Source of the DNA: an uncultured Dehalococcoidia bacterium
Lineage (GTDB): Bacteria > Chloroflexota > Dehalococcoidia > Lucifugimonadales > UBA3495
Length of the DNA stretch: 64,000 nt
Assembly (NCBI GenBank): GCA_951812535.1
Contig: CATOSK010000005.1
Span: forward strand, 1-64,000
Direction: 5' to 3'
Positions 51,878 through 60,280 of the stretch are shown in pieces (within the stretch, counting starts at the first letter, position 1; each line of letters begins with the position of its first letter). The translations under genes and the position numbers were made by a program. Below the pieces are notes generated by a model that saw nothing but the letters and a program-made list of their open reading frames with translations, searched no databases and had not been told where the DNA came from.

Positions 51878-52078
51878 TTACCTTTTCTCAAGCTGCAAAT
51901 CTGACAAGTCCAGGTTCGGGGAACGCCGGGAAAGATACAGCATTTCCACTCCCACTACTTCGTTGTCTTTGTTGTAGTCCAGTACTACGCCGGGGGATAC
52001 CTCTTCCGACTCTACTATTGGGGACGTGTCCAGGCGCAGGTACAGAGCGTCGGCCGAACTGTCTATCGTAAGTTTCAT
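51878..52078 (-). CDS. DUF2283 family protein (probable antitoxin of the DUF4258 pair)
   Basis: The 66-residue protein reads MKLTIDSSADALYLRLDTSPIVESEEVSPGVVLDYNKDNEVVGVEMLYLS, the DUF2283 pattern (Y.....D..YI.L, GI..DYD..G.IVGIEIL). It overlaps the DUF4258 gene by 4 bp (ATGA), so translation is coupled. DUF2283 genes commonly follow DUF4258 genes in two-gene modules. ATG 52078 is chosen on that overlap. Confidence 0.85.
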   Translation of the reverse strand: MKLTIDSSADALYLRLDTSPIVESEEVSPGVVLDYNKDNEVVGVEMLYLSRRSPNLDLSDLQLEKR

Positions 52079-52293
52079 TGCAATCCTCTGGCGGCGCTGC
52101 CGAAAAACGTGGTTACTACTCGCCACGGTGTCGCCCTGGTGTTTGCGGCTACCCGTAACACGCGATTGCCAAATTCTGGAATCGGGCCAAAGAAGCGTTC
52201 TACGTCCGGGTCGTTTGGGTCTGGCAGCCGGAGGGATGAATTTTCCAGGACTCTTTCTACCCACTCCGGCAGAATTTCCCGCTCACCCATCAT
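52075..52293 (-). CDS. DUF4258 family protein (probable toxin), N-terminus possibly truncated
   Basis: The 72-residue protein contains the DUF4258 helix and strand pattern (EREILPEWVERVLENSS, VLRVAANTRATPWRVVTTFF). In the same frame upstream of the ATG the DNA still encodes DLRYTVHALSMM, which resembles the normal family start (R.T.HA..RM), but no in-frame start codon exists before the hydrolase stop. The junction with the hydrolase 3' end may have removed the true start. Confidence 0.75.
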   Translation of the reverse strand: MMGEREILPEWVERVLENSSLRLPDPNDPDVERFFGPIPEFGNRVLRVAANTRATPWRVVTTFFGSAARGLQ

Positions 52294-52328
52294 GCTTAAG
52301 GCATGTACGGTGTATCTTAAGTCCGCCG

Positions 52329-53126
52329 CTATCCGAAAAACCCTCCGACCAACTCAATGAACCGCTGGGGGTGCTCGACCTCCGGGCGATGGCCGCAGTT
52401 GTCGATGATTTCCAGGCGCGAGTTGGGGATGGAGTCGTGGTAGAGCTGTCCGGCGCTTAGGGGGACTATGGGGTCTTCGCGGCCCCAGACGATCATGGTG
52501 GGCAGGCGCTTGAGACGTCCCAGCAGGTTGGGCAGCGCCGGGTAGTGCATGTAGGGACGCCAGCTCAGGCGGCAGGAACCTTCCAGGGACGTTTCCCAGT
52601 TTTCCATCTGCTCGGGGGAGGGCTCGTCGGGGCAGATGCTCTGGAACTCTTCCACCGCGTCCGGGTCCAGCAGGCTGCCGGTGATGTAGGCCTTGGCCAC
52701 CACCTGGAAGATGTCGAAGATCTCGCCCTCCGGCGGGCGCACTCCGGCGGCGGCGACCAGCGCGAGGCGCTTGAACTGCTGGGGACACATGACCGCCATC
52801 TCGGCGGCCAGCCAGCCGCCCAGCGAGAACCCAAGAACGTCGACACCCTCCAGCCCCAGGTCGTCCAGGGCGCCGAGATACCATCCCGCGAGGTCGTGGA
52901 GGTTCATCACCCAGTCCATCTCGTCGGAGTCTCCGAATCCGGGATGCCAGGGGATGTAGAGGGTGTGATTCTCGGCCAGGGCCTGGTGGTATCGCAGCCA
53001 GCCGGGGTGGCCCATTTCGTCGTGCAGAATCAGCAGCGGGTCCCCGGAACCGCCCTTGATGAGCTTGATCTGGGCGCCGGCTACGGTGACCATTTCTTCG
53101 GTAAAGGTGGTGGATGCGGCGGTCAT
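52329..53126 (-). CDS. Alpha/beta hydrolase
   Basis: The 265-residue protein has the alpha/beta-hydrolase core: LLILHDEMGHPGWL oxyanion region, nucleophile elbow GFSLGGW (Ser about 100), acid in VWGREDPIVPL (Asp about 219), and catalytic His in NCGHRPEVEHP (about 247). Substrate unknown; sequence style matches C-C-bond hydrolases and esterases of aromatic catabolism. Its final 100 bp recur twice more downstream. ATG 53126 with AAGGAG upstream. Confidence 0.9.
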   Translation of the reverse strand: MTAASTTFTEEMVTVAGAQIKLIKGGSGDPLLILHDEMGHPGWLRYHQALAENHTLYIPWHPGFGDSDEMDWVMNLHDLAGWYLGALDDLGLEGVDVLGFSLGGWLAAEMAVMCPQQFKRLALVAAAGVRPPEGEIFDIFQVVAKAYITGSLLDPDAVEEFQSICPDEPSPEQMENWETSLEGSCRLSWRPYMHYPALPNLLGRLKRLPTMIVWGREDPIVPLSAGQLYHDSIPNSRLEIIDNCGHRPEVEHPQRFIELVGGFFG

Positions 53127-53316
53127 GGAAACTCCTTAGCGAAACGAGCATACGCTCCGGCGCGAGGGGCCGGAGGGGTGGTTCGGGGGGGTTGGGTTGA
53201 TTGTCAGAGAGGGGACAACGGTTGTCAAGGATTGGGGGTGGGGCAGCACATGGATGTGCTGGAAGGGCACAAGATCATTTCACGAGCAGCCCCTAAGACA
53301 ACGAAGAGATGTGGGT

Positions 53317-53664
53317 TTATACTTTTTCTAAGGCAGCGATAAACTCATCGAGTTGACCACTCACATTAAGTGCGTGCCACCTAGCCTTGGTGTAAAGCTC
53401 CCGAAGTTTGTTAGCTTTGACCTCGTTTTCACCCGTGGACGTGTAGTCGATTTGCTTGTTTTTGCTATCACGGATGCGGAGGGTTACCCTCTCGTCAAAT
53501 TCACCATATGGCCCGTATTGAGGGGAGTCCTTGGAAATACTTACAGATAACTCCCCAATCCGAACTACAAACTCGTTCCTGTCCATACTGGGTGCTTCCC
53601 AAGACACTTTGCCCTGTTCGGTACGCTCAAGCAATCTAACCGCAACTTCAGAAATTTTGGGCAT
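53317..53664 (-). CDS. Small uncharacterised protein, paralogue of the adjacent upstream gene
   Basis: The 115-residue protein begins with a helix (MPKISEVAVRLLERTEQGKVSWE), has a beta-rich middle (EFVVRIGELSVSIS, RVTLRIRDSKNKQIDYT) and ends in helices with LRELYTKARWHALNVSGQLDEFIAALE. The gene at 53757 has the same layout (LLERTLQEKIWW; FSVLYKNARRVALNIDQQLDGLLGDL). I have seen this general type as an uncharacterised small-protein family but cannot name it. ATG 53664 is chosen as the paralogue-matching start. Confidence 0.75.
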   Translation of the reverse strand: MPKISEVAVRLLERTEQGKVSWEAPSMDRNEFVVRIGELSVSISKDSPQYGPYGEFDERVTLRIRDSKNKQIDYTSTGENEVKANKLRELYTKARWHALNVSGQLDEFIAALEKV

Positions 53665-53756
53665 TTTCGTCCTCGATCGGTCCACAGAAACTAGACCCAC
53701 ACTAAGTTATCGCCTGGAAGTCTGAACGGCAGTCCAAAATACCAGGATGACCTTGA

Positions 53757-54095
53757 CTATGTTTGGCTAAGATCCCCAAGCAGGCCATCCAACTGTTGGT
53801 CAATATTTAAAGCAACCCGTCTTGCATTCTTGTACAGAACACTGAACTTATCACCTATTTCGCTAGGTTCTAGCGTATCAGCGCCATAACTTTCGACTTC
53901 CCCTCCTTCCTTATCGAGTATCTGGAGAAGAACACCCTCTTCAGGATAAGAAGGGTGCTGGTGAAGCGACACTACCGCAGAAAAATCCCCTACCACTGCG
54001 ACGAAGGATGTCTCGACGGCGGTGGGCTTCCACCAAATCTTTTCTTGTAGAGTCCGCTCCAATAACTTGTCGAACACTTGAGCCATTTCTGCCAT
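53757..54095 (-). CDS. Small uncharacterised protein, paralogue of 53317-53664
   Basis: The 112-residue protein shares the layout of the next gene: helix with LLERTLQEKIWWKP, beta-rich centre (SFVAVVGDFSAVVS, GVLLQILDKEGGEVESYG), C-terminal helices. It begins one base after the stop of the membrane protein gene (54097), so all three genes form one transcription unit. The two small proteins may form a heterodimer; this is inferred from tandem paralogy. Confidence 0.75.
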   Translation of the reverse strand: MAEMAQVFDKLLERTLQEKIWWKPTAVETSFVAVVGDFSAVVSLHQHPSYPEEGVLLQILDKEGGEVESYGADTLEPSEIGDKFSVLYKNARRVALNIDQQLDGLLGDLSQT

Positions 54096-54096
54096 A

Positions 54097-54615
54097 TCAG
54101 TTACTCAACTGGACCCCAGTAAAATAAGTCGAACTTGCTAAAGACTGTAAGCTGGTCTGGATCTCATTCAGCTTTTCGTCGAATTCACCGACTCGAGACG
54201 GGTCGGTCCCTTCGCGTAACGCTCTTACAACCGCGTTTTCCATCGCCGCCAGTTGGGGTATCGCTTCCTTGAGGATCAAGGATTGGGTCTCAGTCAACGG
54301 GGAATGTCTTTCCGCAATGTCAGATACTGTAGAACGCAACGGCTGGTAGTTCTCCAGGCAAGCTTCCCAACTCTCCTCCCGATGCAACAGTTTGAGGCGC
54401 TGGATGGCAGATATTGCCTTCTGTAAATCAACCACGGTCAAAATGTTGGTTAGGCTATCTTGGGTTTTCTGGCTGGCTCTCTCTGATGCATCGGCGGCAG
54501 TTCTGGCTTTACGCGCTTGGATGAATGCGCCGATGCTAAAAACAACACCAATCGCCGAAAATATCAAAGCGGCTATGTTGACGACAGCTTCCCAGTTAGC
54601 CACGAAAAAATCCAT
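54097..54615 (-). CDS. Single-span membrane protein with long helical cytoplasmic domain
   Basis: The 172-residue protein has one transmembrane helix (about 10-32; VNIAALIFSAIGVVFSIGAF), then a basic/coiled-coil region (QARKARTAADASERASQKTQDSL) and a helical domain (VDLQKAISAIQRLKLLHREESWEACLENYQPLRSTVSDI) to the end. I chose ATG 54615 with GGTGGA upstream; TATAAT lies 20-25 bases before it. It heads the three-gene operon 54615-53317. No known family is assigned. Confidence 0.75.
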   Translation of the reverse strand: MDFFVANWEAVVNIAALIFSAIGVVFSIGAFIQARKARTAADASERASQKTQDSLTNILTVVDLQKAISAIQRLKLLHREESWEACLENYQPLRSTVSDIAERHSPLTETQSLILKEAIPQLAAMENAVVRALREGTDPSRVGEFDEKLNEIQTSLQSLASSTYFTGVQLSN

Positions 54616-54735
54616 AGGTTCCACCGATATTATACAACCCTGCACTCGCGGGACGTCCCTATAGATGACCGTTGCTCTACCCAACTGCCGCGACCGTCCT
54701 GCATCGAGTAAGACGGCCGGATGGGTTTAGACAAC

Positions 54736-54771
54736 GAACCGCCCGCCCTGGCACCCCAGGGCGGGCGGTTC
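54736..54771. terminator. Perfect 16-bp bidirectional hairpin
   Basis: GAACCGCCCGCCCTGG (54736-54751) pairs with CCAGGGCGGGCGGTTC (54756-54771). It lies between two minus-strand genes, after the zinc-ribbon gene stop (54813), so it most likely terminates that gene. Confidence 0.75.
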
Positions 54772-54812
54772 TTACGTTTGCGACGACGGTTGGCAGCGTC
54801 GGGGAGATGGAT

Positions 54813-55313
54813 TTAAGGGCTGGCTATCGTCTCTCCGCTGCCGGGGATGCGGTCTCGGTTGTGCCAGACGACCTCGGCCTCGCCCCGCTGCTGCATACGG
54901 GCCAGGTCCTTGCTGCAGTTGTGGTGGTTGCGGGTATCGTGGCCGTTCTCGGCACGGCACCACTGGACTACCGATTCCCACCAGACGTCGTTCACCGTCA
55001 CCGGCTTTCCCCCCTGCCTGCGCTGGCGCCCGGCAGGTGCTGGGGCTGCCTCGGCCCGTTCCGGCACGGGCGGCGGAGGCGGTATCTCTATCGTCACGGC
55101 CGTAGGCTGGACGTCCTCAGTTTCAGGGATCACCTTGCCGCAGTAGGGGCATTTTTCCCCCGCCACGTACAGTTGCAGCATCTCGGTGTCCTCGTTCCAC
55201 CGCCAGTGGGGTATGGTCGAACACGCCAGACACTCGAAGCAGGCCCCATCGTCATCCCCGCCCAACCTGGTCAAGCCAGTGCCGCAAAAGTAACAGAAAG
55301 AGCCGCGTTTCAT
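54813..55313 (-). CDS. Zinc-ribbon protein
   Basis: The 166-residue protein has three CxxC pairs: CYFCG and CFECLAC near the N-terminus and CPYCGK about residue 55, typical of zinc ribbons. A Pro-rich linker (IEIPPPPPVPERAEAAPAP) follows, then a C-terminal part with WWESVVQWCRAENGHDTRNHHNC that contains further Cys and His. Likely binds zinc; partner unknown. It stands alone. Confidence 0.75.
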   Translation of the reverse strand: MKRGSFCYFCGTGLTRLGGDDDGACFECLACSTIPHWRWNEDTEMLQLYVAGEKCPYCGKVIPETEDVQPTAVTIEIPPPPPVPERAEAAPAPAGRQRRQGGKPVTVNDVWWESVVQWCRAENGHDTRNHHNCSKDLARMQQRGEAEVVWHNRDRIPGSGETIASP

Positions 55314-55434
55314 TCCAGTTTCCTCTTTTTCCTGTGGTTGCCAACCCCTTTCGGGGGTACAGACCGGGAACCTCGGGGCCCGGTAACGGCGTGGACATTA
55401 TAGCCACTGCGAGCCGGTTCGTCACCCGGCCCGC

Positions 55435-56694
55435 TCAGCTCAGGCTCCGCACCCGGAACATCAAGGCGACGCAGACCAGGGTCAACACCAGCCCCGCCGC
55501 GCCCATCACGGTTATGGCTGTGCTCACCGATGTTGCGTCAGCGATCCAGCCGATTCCCAAGCTTGAGGCTACCACGAATCCCTGTCCGTAGGAGCGGAGG
55601 CTGGTGATGCGGGACCGCAGGGTGTCCGGCGCCAGTTCCTGGATCAATGTACCGTTGGTGGTTCGGAAACCGGACTGGCTGAATCCGAAAGCCGCTACGA
55701 GGATTACCGCCGGCACTATCAATTGGACCTGGGCCATGATAATCACAAGTATCGAGCTGGACACTGCCAGACCCAGCACGACCCATCCTTTGCGGAAAAT
55801 GAAGCCAAAGGAGGCTATGATGAACGCTGCGAAGAAACCGCCCAGTCCGTTGATGGCCAGCAGGGACCCTCCGATGTCCGCCCCCTTTTGAAGGATTTCA
55901 TCGGTGTACACCGGCAGCAGGAACATGAAGGGCTGCAGCACGACGTTGGGAATCAGGCCCAGGCAGATCAGGTTGAACAACGCCCTCTCGCCCCGCCAAA
56001 CGTATACGATGCCTTCCTTCAGGTCGGCCATGACTGATCGCCGTCGCGACCTGTCCCCACCTTCGTAGTAGGGGGTCTTCATGGGGATAAGCGCAAGGAC
56101 CATGAGGACGTAGAAGACGGACTCGAGGACGAAGTTCCAGAAGAAACCCAGGGAGGCGATGAGCAATCCCCCAATGGCAGGTCCGACCAGGCGGCTGCTG
56201 GTGATGGTGAAAACGTTGGTGGCCAGGGCGTTGCCCAGGACTTCGCGGGGTACGGTGTTGGCAATCAACGCCTGCCGCAACGGCATTGCAAAGGAACGGC
56301 ATACTCCCGAGATAACGACGTAGGCGTACGCATGCCAGATTTCGATGCGGTCGGACAACACCGCGAATGAGAACAGCATGGCGCAGGCGGCCATGATGCA
56401 CTGGATGGTCATCAACAGTTTGCGCCGGTCGACCCGGTCTCCTAACACCCCCGCCCAGGGCCCGACAAAGAGGCCGGGGAGGGTGTTGATTGCTCCTACA
56501 CCGATTACCAGCAGGGACGAGGAGGAAGACTCGGAGGAAAGTCTCTGGACCAGCCACCCCACGGTGAGCAGTTGCAGCCACTGGGCGTTGTTGCCGCAGA
56601 AGTTGCCAATCCAAAGGAAGCGGTAATTGCGATACCCCAGCCAGGTGTCCAGGGTGTGCATCCGGGGCAGGGCCGGCAGGTGCAGCAGCTTCAT
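55435..56694 (-). CDS. MFS transporter, MFS_3/EntS-like
   Basis: The 419-residue protein has twelve hydrophobic segments and the MFS loop 2-3 motif GPWAGVLGDRVDRRKLL. The N-terminus YRNYRFLWIGNFCGNNAQWLQLLTVGWLV and the loop at 220 match the EntS/MFS_3 group of exporters. A drug- or siderophore-exporter role is likely, but the substrate is unknown. Alone on the minus strand; the first in-frame Met is used. Confidence 0.9.
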   Translation of the reverse strand: MKLLHLPALPRMHTLDTWLGYRNYRFLWIGNFCGNNAQWLQLLTVGWLVQRLSSESSSSSLLVIGVGAINTLPGLFVGPWAGVLGDRVDRRKLLMTIQCIMAACAMLFSFAVLSDRIEIWHAYAYVVISGVCRSFAMPLRQALIANTVPREVLGNALATNVFTITSSRLVGPAIGGLLIASLGFFWNFVLESVFYVLMVLALIPMKTPYYEGGDRSRRRSVMADLKEGIVYVWRGERALFNLICLGLIPNVVLQPFMFLLPVYTDEILQKGADIGGSLLAINGLGGFFAAFIIASFGFIFRKGWVVLGLAVSSSILVIIMAQVQLIVPAVILVAAFGFSQSGFRTTNGTLIQELAPDTLRSRITSLRSYGQGFVVASSLGIGWIADATSVSTAITVMGAAGLVLTLVCVALMFRVRSLS

Positions 56695-56856
56695 CAGGTT
56701 CCGCCATCGTCCAATGAGCGCTGCGCCCTGGCGCTCGGAACCGGGCGGAAAAGCACCGAATGAATCATGGTCGGCAGCATTGCATCAGTTTACATTATAA
56801 AAATGGTTCGGCAATATCAAAGAACGTGGGGTACAGAGCTATCGCATTTGAGAGAT

Positions 56857-56877
56857 ACCACCATGCAGGTGCCGCAA
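56857..56877. repeat. Exact copy of the 33483-33503 21-mer
   Basis: ACCACCATGCAGGTGCCGCA plus A, a short hairpin-forming sequence seen at two far-apart intergenic places in the window. Confidence 0.55.
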
Positions 56878-57057
56878 CTCGACACCCATATGCCGTATTG
56901 TCAACTATTGACTTGGGTAACTTCTCGGGCATCCATCCCCCACTTTATCAAGGGGCGGCTGGTTCGCGAGCGTCAATGGGTCTTCGAGAACCCAAATGCG
57001 ATTGCCCTGACGTGGGGTATGTCTCGAGGGACATAACCTGCCCCGGCTAAACCGACA

Positions 57058-57096
57058 GCGGCGGAACCTCCGCACTCCTGCGCGAGGTTCCGCCGC
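57058..57096 (-). terminator. Terminator of the 57126 oxidoreductase gene
   Basis: GCGGCGGAACCTC (57058-57070) pairs with GAGGTTCCGCCGC (57084-57096) around a 13-nt loop, 29 bases after the stop. Confidence 0.75.
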
Positions 57097-57125
57097 CAAA
57101 GTTTTCGTGGTTGTTGCCCGGAGTG

Positions 57126-57992
57126 TTAGCCCGAGACGGCTTCCTTGAACCGGGTGATGGCCTCGATGTGCTGGTCCGGTCCCTTCAAGCCGGCCCGCAT
57201 GGTGTTGATCGACAGGTGGGTAGCTCCCGCTTCGTCCCAGGCCGCCGCCAGCTTGTTCCACTCGTCCGGCCCGCCGTCGTTCAGGCTGACGCGGCCCTCA
57301 ATCCCTATATTGGCGGGGTCCCGTCCCGCTTTCTCCGCCAGTTCCCGCATCTCGCCGATCTTCTCCTGCCCCTCGCTGTCCGGCTGGAACTGCGGAAACC
57401 AGCCGTCACCCATGCGGGCCAGCCGCCGGACCACCTGTGGGGCCCCGCCGCCGAACCACAACGGGATCGGACGCTGGACGGGCAGGGGGTTGATGCCGGC
57501 GTGGGTTATCTTGTGGTAGCGGCCTTCGTAGTTGACCACATCCTGGGTCCAAAGCAGTCGCAGTAGCTCAATCTGTTCCGCCGAGCGGCGTCCCCGGTTG
57601 CCGAAATTCTCTCCCAGGGCCTCGTACTCTACGTTGTTCCAGCCAATGCCGATGCCCAGCCGCAGCCGTCCTCCGGTCAAGACGTCGACCGCCGCCGCCT
57701 GCTTGGCGACCAGTGCGGTCTGCCGCTGGGGAAGGATCAGGATTCCGGTGGTCATTTGTATTGTTTCCGTTATGCCCGCCAGGTAGCCGAAGAGAACAAA
57801 GGGTTCGTGGAAGGTATCCACGTGGCTGTAAGGACGTTCCCAACTTTCCCGTTTGCTTGCGTCGGCTCCCAGGACGTGGTCGAACACCAGCAGATGCTCG
57901 TAGCCCAGTCCCTCCGCAGCCTGGGCGAAGTCCTTCACCGCCGCCGGATCGGAGCCGATTTCGGTTTGGGGAAAAATAGCGCCAAGTTGCAT
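57126..57992 (-). CDS. LLM class F420-dependent-type oxidoreductase
   Basis: The 288-residue protein is of the Rv2161c-like LLM type: MQLGAIFPQTEIGSDPAAVKDFAQAAEGLGYEHLLVFDHVLG, TTGILILPQRQTALVAKQAAAVDVLTGGRLRLGIGIGWNNVEYEALG, PIPLWFGGGAPQVVRRLARMGDGWFP. F420 use is inferred from family; the substrate is unknown. It is a close relative of the gene starting at 63794. Starts at ATG 57992 with GGAGGCG upstream. Confidence 0.92.
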   Translation of the reverse strand: MQLGAIFPQTEIGSDPAAVKDFAQAAEGLGYEHLLVFDHVLGADASKRESWERPYSHVDTFHEPFVLFGYLAGITETIQMTTGILILPQRQTALVAKQAAAVDVLTGGRLRLGIGIGWNNVEYEALGENFGNRGRRSAEQIELLRLLWTQDVVNYEGRYHKITHAGINPLPVQRPIPLWFGGGAPQVVRRLARMGDGWFPQFQPDSEGQEKIGEMRELAEKAGRDPANIGIEGRVSLNDGGPDEWNKLAAAWDEAGATHLSINTMRAGLKGPDQHIEAITRFKEAVSG

Positions 57993-58337
57993 TGTCGCCT
58001 CCTGCCTTGCTTTATTTCAGGCTCTCGCCCCGGACGGGTTCAACCGCCGGAACCAGGCCGTGGGTCTTGGTTTCCGGTCAGTATCATGTGTAGCGGTACG
58101 TGCGTCAACATCGCTGCGGGCGCGTGTGACACCACCATGCGGGTTATGCAGCCAGGAGTGTATGCCCGGCAAAAATCTCAACGTTCCGGCGCCACCCGGA
58201 CCGCCCTTGTTTTCGGCGAAATCCTGCTATTGACAGGAAATTGGCGGTAACTTATATATAGGCAGCCTTTGCGAGGGAGGTGACAGTTCACCTGCGTAAC
58301 GCGTAACCGAATAATTGTTTTCCAGGAGTGACTACGG
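57993..58337. other. Divergent promoter region upstream of SBP 7
   Basis: Contains the SBP 7 promoter (58230-58258) and a diverged hairpin repeat CACCACCATGCGGGTT (58130-58145). No other gene. Confidence 0.5.
58230..58258 (+). promoter_or_regulatory. Promoter of SBP 7
   Basis: TTGACA (58230-58235), 17-bp spacer, TATATA (58253-58258). Confidence 0.78.
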
Positions 58338-60161
58338 ATGATCAACCAATCACTGGCAATGTTGAAACGACCGGGTTTGCTGGCAGGTCTGGCAATACTG
58401 ATCACGGCCTTGGCCGTGGCGTGCAGTACGTCCGCCGCCCCCACCGCCGCCCCCACCGTACCCCAGTTCTCGGCGCAGGCGATTCCCGCCGCAACCGCAG
58501 TCCCTGCTCCGGAAGCGGCCGCACCGGCTACTGATTCTGGTTCCGGCGCGGCTTCGGCTCCTGCCCCGGCCGCGGCGCCAACTGCGGCACCCCAGCCCAC
58601 CGTTCCTCCACCTGCGCCAGTCGCGGGGCGCGACACGGCAATTGTCGTGACAGAGGCGGAGCCGGCCAGCGTCGGAGCATGGAGCGAGGGTTGTAGCGCG
58701 GAAATCCACAGCCTTGGGTGCCAGGACTTCGTCAGCGACTTCCTCACTTGGCTGGACGACCGCACCAGCGAAATCGTTCCCCTGTCCGGGGTCGAAAGCT
58801 GGGAACAGCAAGGCCTGGACCGCTGGCGCTTTTTCCTGCGTGACGGCGTCACATTCCACAACGGGGCCCCGTGGAACGCGGCGGCTGCCAAGTACGGCGT
58901 CGAATACAACGCCAACGTGGCCAACCCCAGCGCGTCCATCAGCTGGACCGGCCCCGATGTCAAAGGCGAAGTTGTGGACGACCTGACCGTCGACATCGTC
59001 TGCCCGGTGGCCTGCCCCATTTATCCACGCACAGCCCTGTTCGCGGACTTCCAGGACCCGGCGTGGTTCGAGGCCGCCGACGAGTCGGAGCGCTCCCGCC
59101 TCACTGTCGGGTTCGGCCCTTACAAGATTATCGAGTACAACCCGGGCGTGGACACCAAGTTCGAGGCGTTCGAGGACTACAAGCCCAACGAAAACTGGTT
59201 CTCCCAGGCTCCCAGCATCCAATACATCACCCACACCTACCGAGCCGAGGCGACGGTTCGTGCTTCCATGATCCAGACCGGGGAGGCCGACTGGGCCGCC
59301 GACATCGGTTTCGACGAAATCGTCCGGGTGCCCAAGCACACGAGCGGCAAGACCGCCGAGGTCTACACCCTGGTCCTCGATACCGTCTTCCACCCGGAAC
59401 TGAAAAAGCAGAAGGTCCGCGAGGCTCTGGCCATCGCAATAGATTGCCAGTCCCTTCTGGACTCGCTGTTCGACGGGCGGATTCCCTGTCACGCGGCCAT
59501 TTCCATGAAGGGGACCGTCGGTATCAATGACGAGAATTCCAAGGTCAGGGAATACGATCCGGAGCGTGCTAAGGAGTTGTTGGCCGAAGCAGGCTACGAC
59601 CCTGCAAATGCAATCAACGTCAACACCCGCCCAGGCTCCAACATTCGCGGACTGGAACTCATGGAATCAACCGTCACGTTCTGGCGTGATATCGGAGTCA
59701 CCTCCGAGCTGAATTCATGGAGTGATCTGGGTAAGGCACGCGAGGTCCAGATTTCCGGTTGCGGACGGTTCATTGACGAGCCGGGCTACAAGGAAGCCAT
59801 GGATTGCGGGAGCCGGGAGCCGCCGGGTCCTTATTTCCAGACCTCCCACGCCTACGAGATCGCGACATCCAACGAGATTCTGGACATGCAGCGGTTCAAC
59901 AACTCCCGTCTCAGCTGCTTCAGCCGCAGCAGCCGGGTCTGCATTCCCGAGTTCGAGGCCCGCAAGCTCAAAGCCAATGCCATCCCCGAAGGCGCCGAGC
60001 GGACCAAGGCAATGGAGGACCTGGCCCAGTTCGCCTATGACGAGGTCTTCTTCATACCTTACTTCGAAGTGGTCTATGTCTATGGCCTGTCGGAAGACAT
60101 GGAATGGGAAGCCTATTACGCTCCACGGCTGAGGGGAAACACCATGCGGTTCAGCCAGTAA
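58338..60161 (+). CDS. ABC transporter substrate-binding lipoprotein, family 5 (SBP 7)
   Basis: The 607-residue lipoprotein (lipobox AVAC, Cys about 30) has an Ala/Pro-rich linker (about 32-100), then EAEPASVGAWSEGCSAEIHSLGCQDFV, FFLRDGVTFHNGAPWNAAAAKYGVEYN, ELKKQKVREALAIAIDCQSLLDSLFDGRIPC, GCGRF, MDCGSREPPGP and LSCFSRSSRVCIPE. It combines features of SBP 1 and the others. AGGAG precedes the ATG. Like the six tandem copies, it has its own promoter and terminator and no transporter genes adjacent, but it lies on the opposite strand, 11 kb away. Confidence 0.93.
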   Translation: MINQSLAMLKRPGLLAGLAILITALAVACSTSAAPTAAPTVPQFSAQAIPAATAVPAPEAAAPATDSGSGAASAPAPAAAPTAAPQPTVPPPAPVAGRDTAIVVTEAEPASVGAWSEGCSAEIHSLGCQDFVSDFLTWLDDRTSEIVPLSGVESWEQQGLDRWRFFLRDGVTFHNGAPWNAAAAKYGVEYNANVANPSASISWTGPDVKGEVVDDLTVDIVCPVACPIYPRTALFADFQDPAWFEAADESERSRLTVGFGPYKIIEYNPGVDTKFEAFEDYKPNENWFSQAPSIQYITHTYRAEATVRASMIQTGEADWAADIGFDEIVRVPKHTSGKTAEVYTLVLDTVFHPELKKQKVREALAIAIDCQSLLDSLFDGRIPCHAAISMKGTVGINDENSKVREYDPERAKELLAEAGYDPANAINVNTRPGSNIRGLELMESTVTFWRDIGVTSELNSWSDLGKAREVQISGCGRFIDEPGYKEAMDCGSREPPGPYFQTSHAYEIATSNEILDMQRFNNSRLSCFSRSSRVCIPEFEARKLKANAIPEGAERTKAMEDLAQFAYDEVFFIPYFEVVYVYGLSEDMEWEAYYAPRLRGNTMRFSQ

Positions 60162-60188
60162 CTTTGGGCTAACCCAAGTTGCGAACTC

Positions 60189-60220
60189 AGCGCCCCCGGG
60201 AAAACCGGGGGCGCTTCTTT
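60189..60220 (+). terminator. Terminator of SBP 7
   Basis: AGCGCCCCCGG (60189-60199) pairs with CCGGGGGCGCT (60205-60215), followed by TCTTTG. Confidence 0.87.
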
Positions 60221-60280
60221 GTCCGCTCAAAAAGACCGCGCTTGAAAGACCGCGCTTGTAGGATCTGGTTTCCTTGTGCT

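Larger units (their letters stand above)
56695..57125. other. Gap with one hairpin repeat and a terminator
   Basis: No gene seen. It holds the 21-bp repeat at 56857-56877 (identical to 33483-33503) and the oxidoreductase terminator at 57058-57096. Confidence 0.4.
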
